Below, in pieces: positions 1-8,501 of a stretch of 64,000 nucleotides of DNA. The DNA lies in the NCBI GenBank assembly GCA_016182785.1, contig JACPFU010000010.1, positions 124,001 through 188,000 on the forward strand, written 5' to 3'. The position numbers and the translations under genes are program-made. Under the pieces are notes generated by a model. The model searched no databases, had not been told where the DNA came from, and saw only the letters and a list, made by a program, of their open reading frames with translations. Within the stretch, counting starts at the first letter, position 1. Every line of letters starts with the position of its first letter. This stretch comes from Lysobacterales bacterium. Its GTDB lineage: Bacteria; Pseudomonadota; Gammaproteobacteria; Xanthomonadales; Ahniellaceae.

Positions 1-660
1 ATGGTGCCGTGGCTGACGCCGGAGAAGATCAGCTCGCGCGAAGTCGCGGATGCGGACTGGACGCGGGCATGGATGGATACCTTCCGCCCGATGCAGTTCG
101 GTCGTCGCACCTGGATCTACCCGTCCACGATCGAGCCGCCGGCCGACGCCGGGACCGCGATCGTGCGCCTGGACCCGGGCCTCGCCTTCGGCACCGGCAC
201 GCATCCGACCACGGCGCTGTGCCTGGAATGGCTGGACGGGCTCGACCTCGACGGCAAGACCGTGCTCGATTTCGGCTGCGGGTCCGGCGTCCTCGCGATT
301 GCCGCATTGAAGCTCGGTGCGGCGCGCGCGATCGGCATCGACAACGACCCGCAGGCGATCCTCGCCAGCCGCGACAATGCCGAGCGCAACGGCGTCGCTG
401 CGCAGCTCGACCTGTACCAGCCCGAGGAAGTGCCGGCTGGCCTGGCCGCCGACGTGGTCGTCGCCAACATCCTCGCCGGCGCGCTGGTCGCGCTTGCCCC
501 GACCATCACCGCGCACTGCCGCAGCGGCGCTCCGCTGGCGCTGTCTGGAATCCTCGCCGAACAGGCCGAAGAAGTCGCCGCGGCCTATCGCGACGAGTTC
601 GATGCGATCACCACCACGCAGCAGGAAGACTGGGTCCGCATCGCCGCCAGCCGGCGCTGA
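1..660 (+). CDS. prmA: Ribosomal protein L11 methyltransferase (5' truncated by window edge)
   Basis: This enzyme methylates ribosomal protein L11 with S-adenosylmethionine in the cytoplasm. The frame is open from the first base and gives 219 residues, whereas the family usually has about 290-300. Roughly 75 N-terminal residues, belonging to the substrate-recognition domain, are therefore outside the window, and the ATG at base 1 is probably internal. The family signature [15 protein letters not shown] is at residues 57-71, the SAM-binding loop VLDFGCGSG at 88-96, the acidic ribose ligand region GIDNDP at 112-117 and the motif VANIL at 154-158. The gene that follows starts 24 bp downstream with its own promoter-like element. 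Identification is from these motifs and I am confident in it. Confidence 0.93.
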   Translation: MVPWLTPEKISSREVADADWTRAWMDTFRPMQFGRRTWIYPSTIEPPADAGTAIVRLDPGLAFGTGTHPTTALCLEWLDGLDLDGKTVLDFGCGSGVLAIAALKLGAARAIGIDNDPQAILASRDNAERNGVAAQLDLYQPEEVPAGLAADVVVANILAGALVALAPTITAHCRSGAPLALSGILAEQAEEVAAAYRDEFDAITTTQQEDWVRIAASRR

Positions 661-671
661 GCGCGCTGCGG

Positions 672-677
672 CATAAT
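672..677 (+). promoter_or_regulatory. -10-like element at leaderless spacing
   Basis: CATAAT lies seven bases before the ATG at 685, so a transcript starting at the usual distance from a -10 box would begin at or next to the start codon. No ribosome-binding site fits in between. No clear -35 is visible. Inferred only. Confidence 0.35.
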
Positions 678-684
678 CGCGGCG

Positions 685-1455
685 ATGTATACCCAGTGCC
701 TCGAATGCCTGACGATCTACCGGATTCCGCCTTCGGCGCTGACCCACGCGCACGGGCGCGCGCGCTGCGGAGTGTGCCGCGCCGAGTTCGACACGCTGGC
801 GACGCTGGTCGACCAGTTGCCGCCGGAACCGGTCGGGCAGCTCGAGCGCCACCATCCCGGGCCACTGCCGATCCTCGACGTGCCGGCGATGCGTCCGAAG
901 GCCGGGCAACACGACCTGTTCGCGATCGAGGACGACGTCGACGTCGCACCGGCGCCGAGCTTCGTGCACGCGCCGCCAGCGAAGCCGCGCAGCAGTCGGC
1001 TGCTGCGCTATGGCAACGTCGTGCTGCTGCTGGCCTTGCTGGCGCAGGGCGCGTGGGCCGGACGCGGCTGGTGGATGACCGAGCCGCGCCTGCGTCCCTG
1101 GCTCGACGCCGCCTGCCTGCGGCTGAACTGCCGCCTGCCGCCGCGCGCCGACATCGGCCAGATCGCGCTGGTCTCGCGCGACGTGCGGCCGCACCCGAGC
1201 CAGTCCGGCGCGCTGATCATCTCGGCCACGCTGCTCAACCGCGCCGCGTTCACCCAGCCTTATCCGATCGTCGAGATCACGCTGTCCGATCTGGACGAGC
1301 GACGCATCGCGATGCGTCGGCTGGCACCGCAGGACTACCTCGTCGATGCCCGCGCGCTGGCACGCGGACTGCAACCGAACGCCACCGCGACGATCGACCT
1401 CGAAGTGGTCGACCCGGGACGCAACGCGGTCGCGTTCGAGTTCAAATTCCGTTAA
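685..1455 (+). CDS. Zinc-ribbon, single-pass membrane protein (MJ0042/DUF3426 type)
   Basis: The 256-residue product begins with a four-cysteine zinc ribbon (C5, C8, C28, C31) typical of the MJ0042 finger. A proline-rich linker follows, then a hydrophobic segment at about 106-125. The C-terminal domain of roughly 120 residues fits the DUF3426 family, which is often fused to this finger in proteobacteria. The expected topology is a cytoplasmic finger and a periplasmic C-terminal domain. Function is not established; in related genomes such genes sit beside prmA, as here. The first ATG after the promoter-like CATAAT was chosen because the cysteine motif starts at residue 5. Nothing suggests truncation. 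Confidence 0.8.
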   Translation: MYTQCLECLTIYRIPPSALTHAHGRARCGVCRAEFDTLATLVDQLPPEPVGQLERHHPGPLPILDVPAMRPKAGQHDLFAIEDDVDVAPAPSFVHAPPAKPRSSRLLRYGNVVLLLALLAQGAWAGRGWWMTEPRLRPWLDAACLRLNCRLPPRADIGQIALVSRDVRPHPSQSGALIISATLLNRAAFTQPYPIVEITLSDLDERRIAMRRLAPQDYLVDARALARGLQPNATATIDLEVVDPGRNAVAFEFKFR

Positions 1456-1494
1456 TCGTTACTTGTTTCCTTGCCGGCGCGGAAGCCCGCCGGC

Positions 1495-1500
1495 TATAAC
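1495..1500 (+). promoter_or_regulatory. -10-like element upstream of the coiled-coil protein gene
   Basis: TATAAC, 25 bases before the ATG at 1525, is the best promoter-like hexamer in the short intergenic space after the DUF3426 gene. There is no clear -35. Confidence 0.3.
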
Positions 1501-1524
1501 GCCCGCTCGCCTCACGGGCCGAGC

Positions 1525-2292
1525 ATGCGCAACCCGTTCAAGACCCACCCGAGTTCCACGCGGCTGATCGTGCAGGCCCACGACCCGGCACGCACGCGCC
1601 GTCTGTGGATCGCGTTGGCGCTGGCGTGGGCCGTCAGCATCGTCGCGGTGTGGTTGATCGCCTCGTATCGCGCCGCGCCCGGGCTGCTCGAGATGCAGCA
1701 GCGCCTCGGCCGTGCCGAGGCCACGCGCGACACGCTGCGTGACGAGATCGAGCAGACCAAGCTCAAGCTCAGCATCAGCGAACGCTCGGACCAGGTGTCG
1801 CGCAGCGCCAACGAAGCACTGCAGCAGTCGCTGACCTCGCGCGAGGCCGAGATCGCCTCGCTGCGCGCCGACATCGCGTTCTACCAGCGCCTGATGGGCG
1901 GCAAGACGCCGCGCCAGGGACTGACCGTGCAGCAGCTTGCGCTGCGCCGCATCGGCAAGGGCGGCGGCCACGAACTGCGCGCCACGCTGACGCAGAACCT
2001 GCGCAAGGGCGAAGTGACCGAGGGCTCTGCCCAGATCCGCATCGAGGGCATGCAGGAACAGATGCTGCGCACGCTCGCCTGGGCCGACGTGGCGCAACGC
2101 AAGCCGGAAGCCGACCCGCAGTTCTCGTTCAAGTATTTCCAGGAACTCGACGTCAGCTTCGTGCTGCCGGACGGATTCATCCCCAATCGCGTCGTGCTCG
2201 TGGTCAAATCCGCGCAGGGCGACCAACTCGAGCGCAGCTTCCCCTGGGACCAGGCGCTCGCCACCGGAGCAGACGAGCATGTTTGGAAGTAG
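1525..2292 (+). CDS. Membrane-anchored coiled-coil protein upstream of bactofilin (DUF6776-like)
   Basis: A 255-residue protein with a short cytoplasmic N-terminus, one transmembrane segment at about 27-47, and a charged heptad-like region at about 53-120 predicted to form a coiled coil. A compact C-terminal domain with the segments LTVQQLALRR and SFKYFQELDVSF follows. The length, layout and position directly before a bactofilin gene match a small proteobacterial family that I recall as DUF6776; the family number is from memory. The ATG at 1525 is preferred over an in-frame upstream ATG at 1471 because it directly follows the TATAAC element and removes a low-complexity extension. The 3' end overlaps the bactofilin start by 14 bp, so the two are probably co-translated. 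A role in positioning the bactofilin scaffold is inference. Confidence 0.7.
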   Translation: MRNPFKTHPSSTRLIVQAHDPARTRRLWIALALAWAVSIVAVWLIASYRAAPGLLEMQQRLGRAEATRDTLRDEIEQTKLKLSISERSDQVSRSANEALQQSLTSREAEIASLRADIAFYQRLMGGKTPRQGLTVQQLALRRIGKGGGHELRATLTQNLRKGEVTEGSAQIRIEGMQEQMLRTLAWADVAQRKPEADPQFSFKYFQELDVSFVLPDGFIPNRVVLVVKSAQGDQLERSFPWDQALATGADEHVWK

Positions 2293-2788
2293 CAAGAACG
2301 CGAACCGTCCGACGATGTCGATCGACACCCTGATCGGCGCCAAGACGCGGATCAAGGGCGACATCAGTTTTTCGGGCGGCTTCCGCGTCGACGGCCATGT
2401 CGTCGGCACCGTCATCTCCGACGGCGCTCCCGATGCCGTGCTGACCATCTCCGACCAGGGCTCGGTCGAGGGCGAAGTGCGCGCGCCGCACGTAATCATC
2501 AACGGCGTGATGAAGGGCGATGTCATCGCCAGCGAACGCGTGGAACTGGCGGCGCAGGCGCGTGTGCACGGCAACGTGCACTACAAGGTGCTGGAAATGG
2601 CCGCCGGCGCGCAGATCACCGGCCGCGTGGTGCGCGAGGACGAACCGCGCAAGCAGTTGCCGAAGCCCGAAGCCAAGCCCGAGGGCGCCAAGCCGGAAGC
2701 GGCGAAGGCGGCGAGCGACGCCGAGTTCGCACTCGAGGCCAAGGTCGAACCCAAGGACAAGTCCAAACTCGATGCCAAGCGCGTTTGA
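2279..2788 (+). CDS. Bactofilin (polymer-forming cytoskeletal protein)
   Basis: The product has 169 residues. Residues about 13-115 carry the repeating short beta-strand pattern of the bactofilin (DUF583) right-handed beta helix, for example [40 protein letters not shown] and [24 protein letters not shown]. Bactofilins polymerise without nucleotide and act as membrane-associated scaffolds for cell-wall or shape factors. The C-terminal 50 residues are a low-complexity tail rich in Lys, Glu, Pro and Ala. The gene overlaps the preceding membrane coiled-coil gene by 14 bp, which suggests they act together. The fold assignment is secure; the cellular role here is unknown. Confidence 0.9.
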   Translation: MFGSSKNANRPTMSIDTLIGAKTRIKGDISFSGGFRVDGHVVGTVISDGAPDAVLTISDQGSVEGEVRAPHVIINGVMKGDVIASERVELAAQARVHGNVHYKVLEMAAGAQITGRVVREDEPRKQLPKPEAKPEGAKPEAAKAASDAEFALEAKVEPKDKSKLDAKRV

Positions 2789-2816
2789 AGCGCCGCCGCA
2801 TCCGGAAGCACCCGCC

Positions 2817-3185
2817 ATGAACGCAACCGCCACTCCCAGCTACCACGACAACGCCGGCGCCGCGCTGCATTTCTCCGAGGCCGCCGCGCGCAAGGTGCGC
2901 GAGCTGATCGAGGAAGAGCACAACCCGGCACTGAAGCTGCGCGTCTACATCCAGGGCGGCGGCTGCTCCGGGTTCCAGTACGCCTTCAGCTTCGAGGAAA
3001 CCCCCGAGGAGGACGACCTCGCGATCGAACGCGACGGCGTCACCCTGCTGTGCGATCCGCTCAGCCTGCAATACCTCGGCGGTGCCGAGATCGACTACAG
3101 CGAGAACCTGCAGGGCGCGCAGTTCGTGATCCGCAATCCGAACGCGAAGACGACCTGCGGCTGCGGCTCGTCGTTCACGGTCTGA
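2817..3185 (+). CDS. erpA: Iron-sulfur cluster insertion protein ErpA
   Basis: An A-type carrier of 122 residues that delivers [4Fe-4S] clusters to apo-enzymes such as those of isoprenoid and respiratory metabolism. The three invariant cysteines are C50 in [11 protein letters not shown] and C114/C116 in TTCGCGSSF. The motif [18 protein letters not shown] lies between them. The ATG at 2817 is preferred because the upstream extension of the frame lies inside the bactofilin gene and gives a shadow-like composition. The gene follows bactofilin by 28 bp and precedes nudC by 6 bp. Iscu-type and IscA paralogues share the three cysteines, but the length and N-terminal [15 protein letters not shown] favour ErpA. 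Confidence 0.92.
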   Translation: MNATATPSYHDNAGAALHFSEAAARKVRELIEEEHNPALKLRVYIQGGGCSGFQYAFSFEETPEEDDLAIERDGVTLLCDPLSLQYLGGAEIDYSENLQGAQFVIRNPNAKTTCGCGSSFTV

Positions 3186-3191
3186 ACGCAG

Positions 3192-4073
3192 ATGGATTAC
3201 GCCTTTGTCGCCGGGGCGCTCGACCGCTTCGGTGAATTGCGCGAGGACGCCGGCTGGTTGCGCACTCGTTTCGACGATGACCTGGCGCGGGTGATCGTGC
3301 TGCGCGGCAGCCGCGAGGTGCTGCTTGCGCAACCCGAACCGCGACTGCTCAGCATTCCGTTGCCGCTGCTGCGCGAGCGATTCGAGTTCGAGCGCTTCGT
3401 GTATCTCGGCGAGCAGGACGCGCACACCCTGTTCGCGCTGATGCTGCGCGATGAGGAACATGCCGAGTTCCTCGCCATCCACAGCGCCGTCACCGCCGAA
3501 CTGCGCGCCGCCGCGATGAACCTGCCGCCGCACGAAGCCGGCCTGGCGGCATTCGCGAGTTCGCTCGCGTACTGGCAGTCGCGCTCACGCCACTGCGGCG
3601 TCTGCGGCGCACACACGCTGTTCAGCGCCGGCGGCCACCGCGCACTGTGCAGCAACGCCGCCTGCGGCGCCGCGTTCTTCCCGCGCACCGACCCCTGCGT
3701 GATCATGCTCGTGCACGACGGCGAACGCGCCCTGCTCGGCCGCCAGCCGTCGTGGCCGGAAGGCCGCTACTCGACGCTCGCCGGATTCGTCGAACCCGGC
3801 GAAACACTGGAGGACGCAGTGCGCCGCGAAACTTTCGAGGAATCCGGCGTGCGCGTCGGCGACTGTCGCTACGTCGGCTCGCAGCCGTGGCCGTTCCCGG
3901 CCTCGCTGATGCTCGGCTTCATGGCCCAGGCAACATCGCAGGACATCCGCATCGGCCGCGAGATGGCCGACGTGCGCTGGTTCACGCGCGCGGAGCTCGC
4001 CGGCGGCGCGGTCAAGCTGTCGCCGCGCTTCTCGATCTCGCGCCACCTGATCGACACCTGGATCGGCGGCTGA
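3192..4073 (+). CDS. nudC: NAD(+)/NADH diphosphatase
   Basis: This Nudix hydrolase cleaves NAD(H) to NMN(H) and AMP, and in bacteria also removes NAD caps from RNA. The 293-residue protein has an N-terminal domain, a zinc ribbon with C135, C138, C153 and C158, and a Nudix box at about 198-220 that fits G-x5-E-x7-REUXEE-x-G (GFVEPGETLEDAVRRETFEE then SGV). The NADH-pyrophosphatase signature SQPWPFPAS follows at about 231-239. The start is the ATG 6 bp after erpA. All catalytic glutamates of the Nudix box are present. Confidence 0.93.
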   Translation: MDYAFVAGALDRFGELREDAGWLRTRFDDDLARVIVLRGSREVLLAQPEPRLLSIPLPLLRERFEFERFVYLGEQDAHTLFALMLRDEEHAEFLAIHSAVTAELRAAAMNLPPHEAGLAAFASSLAYWQSRSRHCGVCGAHTLFSAGGHRALCSNAACGAAFFPRTDPCVIMLVHDGERALLGRQPSWPEGRYSTLAGFVEPGETLEDAVRRETFEESGVRVGDCRYVGSQPWPFPASLMLGFMAQATSQDIRIGREMADVRWFTRAELAGGAVKLSPRFSISRHLIDTWIGG

Positions 4074-4091
4074 GGCGGGCGCGCGCTCGGC

Positions 4092-4097
4092 TAGAAT
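4092..4097 (+). promoter_or_regulatory. Promoter -10 element TAGAAT upstream of ubiE
   Basis: The context GGCTAGAATCGCG lies 21 bases before the ubiE ATG, leaving room for the GAGGTG ribosome-binding site at 4104-4109. The same decamer-like context occurs before several other genes in the window. Confidence 0.45.
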
Positions 4098-4118
4098 CGC
4101 GTCCGAGGTGAATCGGCA

Positions 4119-4871
4119 ATGACAGACGCACGGGGAAAGATCGACTTCGGCTATCGCGACGTCGACTGGAAAGAGAAGCAGAAGCTGGTCGGCCAGGTAT
4201 TCACCTCGGTCGCGCAGAAGTACGACCTGATGAACGACCTGATGTCGTTCGGCATCCATCGCCTGTGGAAGCGCCACTTCGTCGCCACCAGCGGCGTGCG
4301 CCGTGGCGCGCGCGTGCTCGACCTGGCCGGCGGCACCGGCGACATCGCCGCGCTGCTGGCCGATCGCGTCGGCGCCGAAGGCGAGATCGTGCTCGGCGAC
4401 ATCAACGCCGAAATGCTCGGCGTCGGCCGCGACCGCATGACCGACCGCGGCCTGATCGGCAACCTGCGCTACGTGCGCCTGAACGCCGAAGCGCTGCCGT
4501 TCCCGGAAGGTTCCTTCGACGCCGTCACGATCGCGTTTGGCCTGCGCAACGTTACCGACAAGCCGGCCGCGCTGCGCGAGATGCGGCGCGTGCTCAAGCC
4601 GGGCGGCAAGGCCATGGTGCTGGAGTTCTCGGAAGTCTCCGAGCCCCTGCTGCGCCCGCTCTACGACCTGCACAGCTTCGAGGTGCTGCCGCGCCTCGGC
4701 CAGCTGATCGCGAACGACTCCGACAGCTACCAGTACCTGGCCGAGTCGATCCGCAAGCATCCGAACCAGGAAACCTTGAAGCAGATGATGTGCGAGGCCG
4801 GCCTCGACCGCTGCGACTACCGCAACCTCAGCGCCGGCATCGTCGCGATCCACAGCGGGTTCCGGACGTGA
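4119..4871 (+). CDS. ubiE: Ubiquinone/menaquinone C-methyltransferase UbiE
   Basis: UbiE C-methylates 2-polyprenyl-6-methoxy-1,4-benzoquinol (and demethylmenaquinol where present) in respiratory quinone biosynthesis. The 250-residue product has the family signature [18 protein letters not shown] starting at residue 35. The SAM-binding loop [12 protein letters not shown] is at 66-77, and the segments [15 protein letters not shown] and [17 protein letters not shown] follow. The C-terminal [21 protein letters not shown] matches the family. The ATG has a good GAGGTG ribosome-binding site. No other quinone genes are adjacent. Confidence 0.94.
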   Translation: MTDARGKIDFGYRDVDWKEKQKLVGQVFTSVAQKYDLMNDLMSFGIHRLWKRHFVATSGVRRGARVLDLAGGTGDIAALLADRVGAEGEIVLGDINAEMLGVGRDRMTDRGLIGNLRYVRLNAEALPFPEGSFDAVTIAFGLRNVTDKPAALREMRRVLKPGGKAMVLEFSEVSEPLLRPLYDLHSFEVLPRLGQLIANDSDSYQYLAESIRKHPNQETLKQMMCEAGLDRCDYRNLSAGIVAIHSGFRT

Positions 4872-4903
4872 TCAACCGCGGCTACGCCGGCACATTGCCG
4901 CGC

Positions 4904-4909
4904 TAGACT
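4904..4909 (+). promoter_or_regulatory. Promoter -10 element TAGACT upstream of the M1 aminopeptidase gene
   Basis: CGCTAGACTCGCC precedes a strong AGGAGG ribosome-binding site (4923-4928) and the ATG at 4935. It is a variant of the recurrent GCTAGAATCG element. Confidence 0.4.
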
Positions 4910-4934
4910 CGCCGCCTCTTTCAGGAGGCGGATC

Positions 4935-6797
4935 ATGCGGAACCTGTTTGCCGGCCTTGTGGCCGTACTCATGGCGGTGGGCCCGATCACGGTGCGGGCC
5001 GAGGCGGCACGCGACGAGCATTCGTATGCGCATCTGGACGAAGTGCGGATCAAGCAGGTCTACCTCGATCTCGATGTCTCGTTCGAGCAGCGGCAACTGG
5101 CCGGCTTCGCCGAACTCAGCCTGGACTGGAAGAAGCCGGAGGCGAAGCGGCTCGATCTCGACACCCGCGACCTGACCATCGAGCGCGTCAGCGCGCAGCG
5201 CGCCGATGGCAGCTGGGCGAACGCTCCGTTCGCGCTGGCAAAGCGCGACGCGAAGTTCGGTTCGCACCTGCGCATTCGATTGAAGGACGCCGCGCCCAAG
5301 GTGCGCGTGTACTACCACACCGCCCCGACCGCTTCCGGCCTGCAGTGGCTGGAGCCGGCGCAGACGCTCGGCAAGCACAAGCCGTTCATGTTCTCGCAGG
5401 CGCAGGCGATCCACGCGCGCAGCTTCGCGCCCTTGCAGGACACGCCGGCGGTGCGCTTCACCTATCGTGCGCGCATCACTGCGCCCGCGGGCATCCGCGT
5501 GTTGATGAGTGCCGACAACGATCCGGTGGCCGATGGTCACGGCGGCTTCCGTTTCCAGATGCCGCAGCCGATCCCGTCCTACCTGCTCGCGATCGCCGCG
5601 GGCGACATCGCCTCGAAGCAGGTCGGCCCGCGCTCCTACGTGTGGACCGAGCCGGGCCGGCTGGACGCGGTTGCGAAGGAGTTCGAGGACATCGAGGCGA
5701 TGATCGTCGCCGCCGAGAAGCTCTATGGCCCGTATCGCTGGGGCCGCTACGACATGCTGGTGTTGCCGCCCTCGTTCCCGTTCGGTGGCATGGAGAATCC
5801 GCGCCTGTCGTTCCTGACGCCGACGCTGATCGCCGGCGACAAGTCGCTGGTCAACGTGGTCGCACATGAGCTCGCGCACTCCTGGTCCGGCAATCTCGCG
5901 ACCAACGGCACCTGGCGCGATCTGTGGCTCAACGAGAGCTTCACCAGCTACGTCGAGAACCGCATCGTCGAGTCGGTGTTCGGCGTCGACCAGGCGTTGA
6001 TGGACCAGGTCGTCGGCCAGCAGGAACTGCTCGCCGAGATGAAGGAGCTGCCGGCGCTCGACCAGCACCTGGTGCTGAGCCTGAAGGGCCGCGATCCCGA
6101 CGATGCCTTCAGCGGCGTGCCCTACCAGAAGGGCGAGTGGATGCTGCGCATGCTCGAACGGCGCTTCGGTCGCGACCGGTTCGATGCGGTCGTGCGCGCG
6201 TGGTTCGACGAGCATGCGTTCCAGTCGGTCTCGACCGAGGAGTTCCTGGAGTTCTTCGGCACGCGCCTGTTCGATACCAAGGACTCGCCGGTGCAGCGCC
6301 AGGAACTCGATGCGTGGCTGCACCAGCCGGGCGTTCCCAAGCACGCACTGCTGTCGCACTCGGCCCGGCTGGAGGCGATCGATGCACAGCTCGCGGCCTT
6401 CGTCGCCGGCAAGAAGAACGCGGCGGCGCTGGAAGCGAACGCCTGGTCCACCGGCGAGTGGGTGCATTTCCTCAACGGATTCTCGGAGAAGGCCGACGCC
6501 GCAAAGATGGCCGACCTCGACGCGAGCTACGGCTTGACCCAGCGCCAGAACCGCGAGATCACCATGCGCTGGTTCCTTGCCGGCATTCGTGCCAACTACG
6601 CGCCGAGCCGCGATGCGTTGCGCGCGCACCTGATCGAGATCGGCCGGCGCAAGCTGATGATGCCGCTGTGGACCGAACTCGCGAAGACGCCGCAGAACAA
6701 GGCCTGGGCGACCGAGGTCTACCAGACGGCACGGCCGGGCTTGCACCCGATCGCGCAGAACTCGGTCGATGCGGTGCTCGGCTACCAGCCGCGATAA
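4935..6797 (+). CDS. Exported M1-family aminopeptidase (leukotriene A4 hydrolase-like)
   Basis: A zinc aminopeptidase of 620 residues with a signal peptide at about 1-22 (hydrophobic core LFAGLVAVLMAVGPITV, cleavage near VRA). The substrate-binding motif GGMENPRLSFLTPTLI begins at 284, close to the GGMENP of leukotriene A4 hydrolases. The zinc motif HELAH at 311-315 with E334 in WLNESF gives the M1 HExxH-x18-E pattern. The C-terminal third is helical, as in the LTA4H subfamily. The mature enzyme is expected in the periplasm or outside the cell, where it would trim peptides. A strong AGGAGG supports the start. The next gene follows after 12 bp, so the two are probably co-transcribed. Confidence 0.9.
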   Translation: MRNLFAGLVAVLMAVGPITVRAEAARDEHSYAHLDEVRIKQVYLDLDVSFEQRQLAGFAELSLDWKKPEAKRLDLDTRDLTIERVSAQRADGSWANAPFALAKRDAKFGSHLRIRLKDAAPKVRVYYHTAPTASGLQWLEPAQTLGKHKPFMFSQAQAIHARSFAPLQDTPAVRFTYRARITAPAGIRVLMSADNDPVADGHGGFRFQMPQPIPSYLLAIAAGDIASKQVGPRSYVWTEPGRLDAVAKEFEDIEAMIVAAEKLYGPYRWGRYDMLVLPPSFPFGGMENPRLSFLTPTLIAGDKSLVNVVAHELAHSWSGNLATNGTWRDLWLNESFTSYVENRIVESVFGVDQALMDQVVGQQELLAEMKELPALDQHLVLSLKGRDPDDAFSGVPYQKGEWMLRMLERRFGRDRFDAVVRAWFDEHAFQSVSTEEFLEFFGTRLFDTKDSPVQRQELDAWLHQPGVPKHALLSHSARLEAIDAQLAAFVAGKKNAAALEANAWSTGEWVHFLNGFSEKADAAKMADLDASYGLTQRQNREITMRWFLAGIRANYAPSRDALRAHLIEIGRRKLMMPLWTELAKTPQNKAWATEVYQTARPGLHPIAQNSVDAVLGYQPR

Positions 6798-6809
6798 GGA
6801 GCGAACCGC

Positions 6810-7763
6810 ATGCTGCGCCGGGCCATCCGTTGGTTGCTCCTGATCGGCGTTGTGCTGGCGGCGACCGCGCTTGCCGCGGTCTTCATCGCACCCGGCAAAG
6901 TGCTCGACGCCGAACTCGCGCGCAAGCACTGGCTGGCCGGGGTGGAAGAACGCTTCATCGAGGTCGATGGCCAGCGCTGGCGTTATCTGGAGCGCGGCCC
7001 GGCCGATGCCGATGTCGTGGTGCTGCTGCACGGACTGCAGGCGGACTCGGGCACCTGGCTCGATGTGCTGCGGCTCGCGCCGGACACGCGCCGCTACCTC
7101 GTTCCGGACCTGCCCGGATTCGGGGGCAGCCCGAATCCCGCGGACCTCGACTTCCGCGCCGGCACGCAGGCTGCGCGCCTGCATGCGTGGCTCAAGGCGC
7201 TGGGCGTCACGCGGCTCGACCTGGTCGGTCACTCGATGGGCGGCGACATTTCGGGCCGCTACGCCGCCGCGCATCCGCAGCAGATCCGCAGCCTCGCCTT
7301 CGTCGATTCCGCCGGCGTGCCGTTCGCGCCCAATGATTTCGTGCGCGCCATCCAGTCGGGGCGCAATCCCTATCTGATCACCACGCACGAACAGTTCGAC
7401 GCCTTCCTCGGCACCGTGTTCAAGCATCGCCCGTTCCTGCCCGCACCGGTACTGCGCGCCTACGCCGACCGCGTGCTGCCACGCGGCGCCGACTGGAACG
7501 AGGCGATGCGCCAGCTGCGCCAGCCCGACGAAGTGTTCGTGCTCGCCGGCCTGCTGCCGCAGCTGTCGATGCCAAGCCTGGTGCTGTGGTGCCGCGAAGA
7601 CCGCGTGCTCGATGTCAGCTCGGTCGAAGCCTTCCGCGCCGGCCTGCCGAACGAGCAAGTCGTGCTGCTCGACGACTGCGGCCACATGCCCCTCATGGAA
7701 CGCCCCGCCGACACCGCCGCAGCACTCGCCCAGCTGTGGCGAAGCGTGTACGCCGCGAACTGA
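6810..7763 (+). CDS. Membrane-anchored alpha/beta-hydrolase
   Basis: The 317-residue product has an N-terminal hydrophobic anchor or uncleaved signal at about 6-27, then an alpha/beta-hydrolase fold. The oxyanion region LLHGLQADSGTW starts at 72, the nucleophile elbow GHSMGG places Ser142, the acid is probably in LWCREDRVLDVSS and the histidine in DDCGHMPLMERP. It resembles secreted lipase/esterase-like hydrolases, but the substrate cannot be deduced. It follows the M1 aminopeptidase by 12 bp with GGAGCG as ribosome-binding site. Its last 28 coding bases and stop codon form part of a 47-bp sequence repeated 766 bp downstream, so the 3' end has probably been restored by insertion of the toxin-antitoxin cassette. 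Confidence 0.85.
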   Translation: MLRRAIRWLLLIGVVLAATALAAVFIAPGKVLDAELARKHWLAGVEERFIEVDGQRWRYLERGPADADVVVLLHGLQADSGTWLDVLRLAPDTRRYLVPDLPGFGGSPNPADLDFRAGTQAARLHAWLKALGVTRLDLVGHSMGGDISGRYAAAHPQQIRSLAFVDSAGVPFAPNDFVRAIQSGRNPYLITTHEQFDAFLGTVFKHRPFLPAPVLRAYADRVLPRGADWNEAMRQLRQPDEVFVLAGLLPQLSMPSLVLWCREDRVLDVSSVEAFRAGLPNEQVVLLDDCGHMPLMERPADTAAALAQLWRSVYAAN

Positions 7764-7782
7764 TCGCGGCCGGGTGGCGCGG
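7736..7782 (+). repeat. 47-bp direct repeat, left copy
   Basis: Identical base for base to 8502-8548. It covers the last 28 coding-strand bases and stop region of the hydrolase gene (codons for RSVYAAN and TGA) plus the start of its 3' flank. It contains an inverted repeat GCCGCGA-ACTGA-TCGCGGC centred on the stop codon. Confidence 0.9.
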
Positions 7783-7785
7783 AGC

Positions 7786-7813
7786 TTGCCCCCTATTCCT
7801 TTTTGGGGATAAT
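7786..7813 (+). promoter_or_regulatory. Promoter of the HigB/HigA-like module
   Basis: TTGCCC (7786-7791), a 16-bp spacer and GATAAT (7808-7813) form a plausible sigma-70 promoter. The ATG at 7820 lies six bases past the -10, so the transcript may be leaderless. The spacer holds a loose CCCC/GGGG symmetry that could be an antitoxin operator. Confidence 0.45.
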
Positions 7814-7819
7814 CAGCGG

Positions 7820-8188
7820 ATGCGACACGGACGCTCTCGCCCCTTGATCTGGATGGCTTCGAGCAGGAAGGACCTGCAGGAGATGCCAGACGAAATCCAG
7901 GATGCATTCGGATATGCACTGCACTTGGCCCAGGTCGGCGGGAAATCCGATTCGGCGAAACCGTTGAGGGGATTCGGGTCCGCGGGCGTTCTGGAAGTGA
8001 TCGAGGATTTCGATGGCGACACCTATCGGGCGATCTACACAGTGCGCTTTGCGACCGCGGTATACGTCCTGCACTGCTTCCAGAAGAAGTCGCACCACGG
8101 CGCCGCCACCGCAAAGCAGGACATGGATCGCGTCCACGAAAGGCTCAAGGCCGCTGCAAGACATGCATTGGGAGGATCTACACCATGA
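7820..8188 (+). CDS. RelE/HigB-superfamily toxin (phage Gp49-like)
   Basis: A basic protein of 122 residues. The segments ASSRKDLQEMPDEIQDAFGYALHLAQ, KPLRGFGSAGVLEVIEDFDGDTYRAIYTVRF and VYVLHCFQKKSHHG match the phage-derived Gp49-like/HigB family of ribosome-dependent mRNA interferases. The ATG 6 bp after GATAAT is chosen because the conserved region begins a few residues later. The 3' end overlaps the next gene by 4 bp (ATGA), the normal toxin-then-antitoxin order of higBA loci. The pair lies inside the 47-bp direct repeats. Toxicity is inferred from the family; no residue was found that would inactivate it. Confidence 0.85.
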   Translation: MRHGRSRPLIWMASSRKDLQEMPDEIQDAFGYALHLAQVGGKSDSAKPLRGFGSAGVLEVIEDFDGDTYRAIYTVRFATAVYVLHCFQKKSHHGAATAKQDMDRVHERLKAAARHALGGSTP

Positions 8189-8496
8189 AGATCGAAGTTG
8201 GCAGCGGCAACGTCTATCGTGACCTCGGGGTTCCCGACGCGGATCGGATGCTGGTCAAGGCGCAGTTGGCAGCCAAGATTTCCGCGCTGATCCGGCGCCA
8301 TCGCATGAGTCAATCTGCGGCTGCCGGTCTGTTCGGCATGACCCAGCCGAAGGTCTCCGCGATGTTGCGCGGCGAGTTTCGCGGCATCTCCGAGGAAAAG
8401 ATGATGCGTTGCCTGCTGTCACTCGGTCAGAACGTGCGCATCGTCGTCAAGCCCGCCAAGAAGGGAGAAGCCGGCGTCCTCTCGGTGGCAGCCTGA
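8185..8496 (+). CDS. XRE-family HigA-like antitoxin
   Basis: A 103-residue DNA-binding protein with a helix-turn-helix at about 41-65 (MSQSAAAGLFGMTQPKVSAMLRGEF, with the recognition helix around TQPKVSAML). An N-terminal arm comes before it and a short basic tail after it. Such proteins bind and neutralise the RelE/HigB toxin encoded upstream and repress the shared promoter. Its start codon overlaps the toxin stop (ATGA), so translation is coupled. The gene ends five bases before the right 47-bp repeat. Confidence 0.87.
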   Translation: MKIEVGSGNVYRDLGVPDADRMLVKAQLAAKISALIRRHRMSQSAAAGLFGMTQPKVSAMLRGEFRGISEEKMMRCLLSLGQNVRIVVKPAKKGEAGVLSVAA

Positions 8497-8501
8497 AGCA
8501 C

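Noticed and set aside
4872..8114. A minus-strand open frame of about 1080 codons opposite the M1 peptidase and hydrolase genes
   Set aside because: It is an antisense shadow: no domain, no ribosome-binding site, and both opposite genes are well supported.
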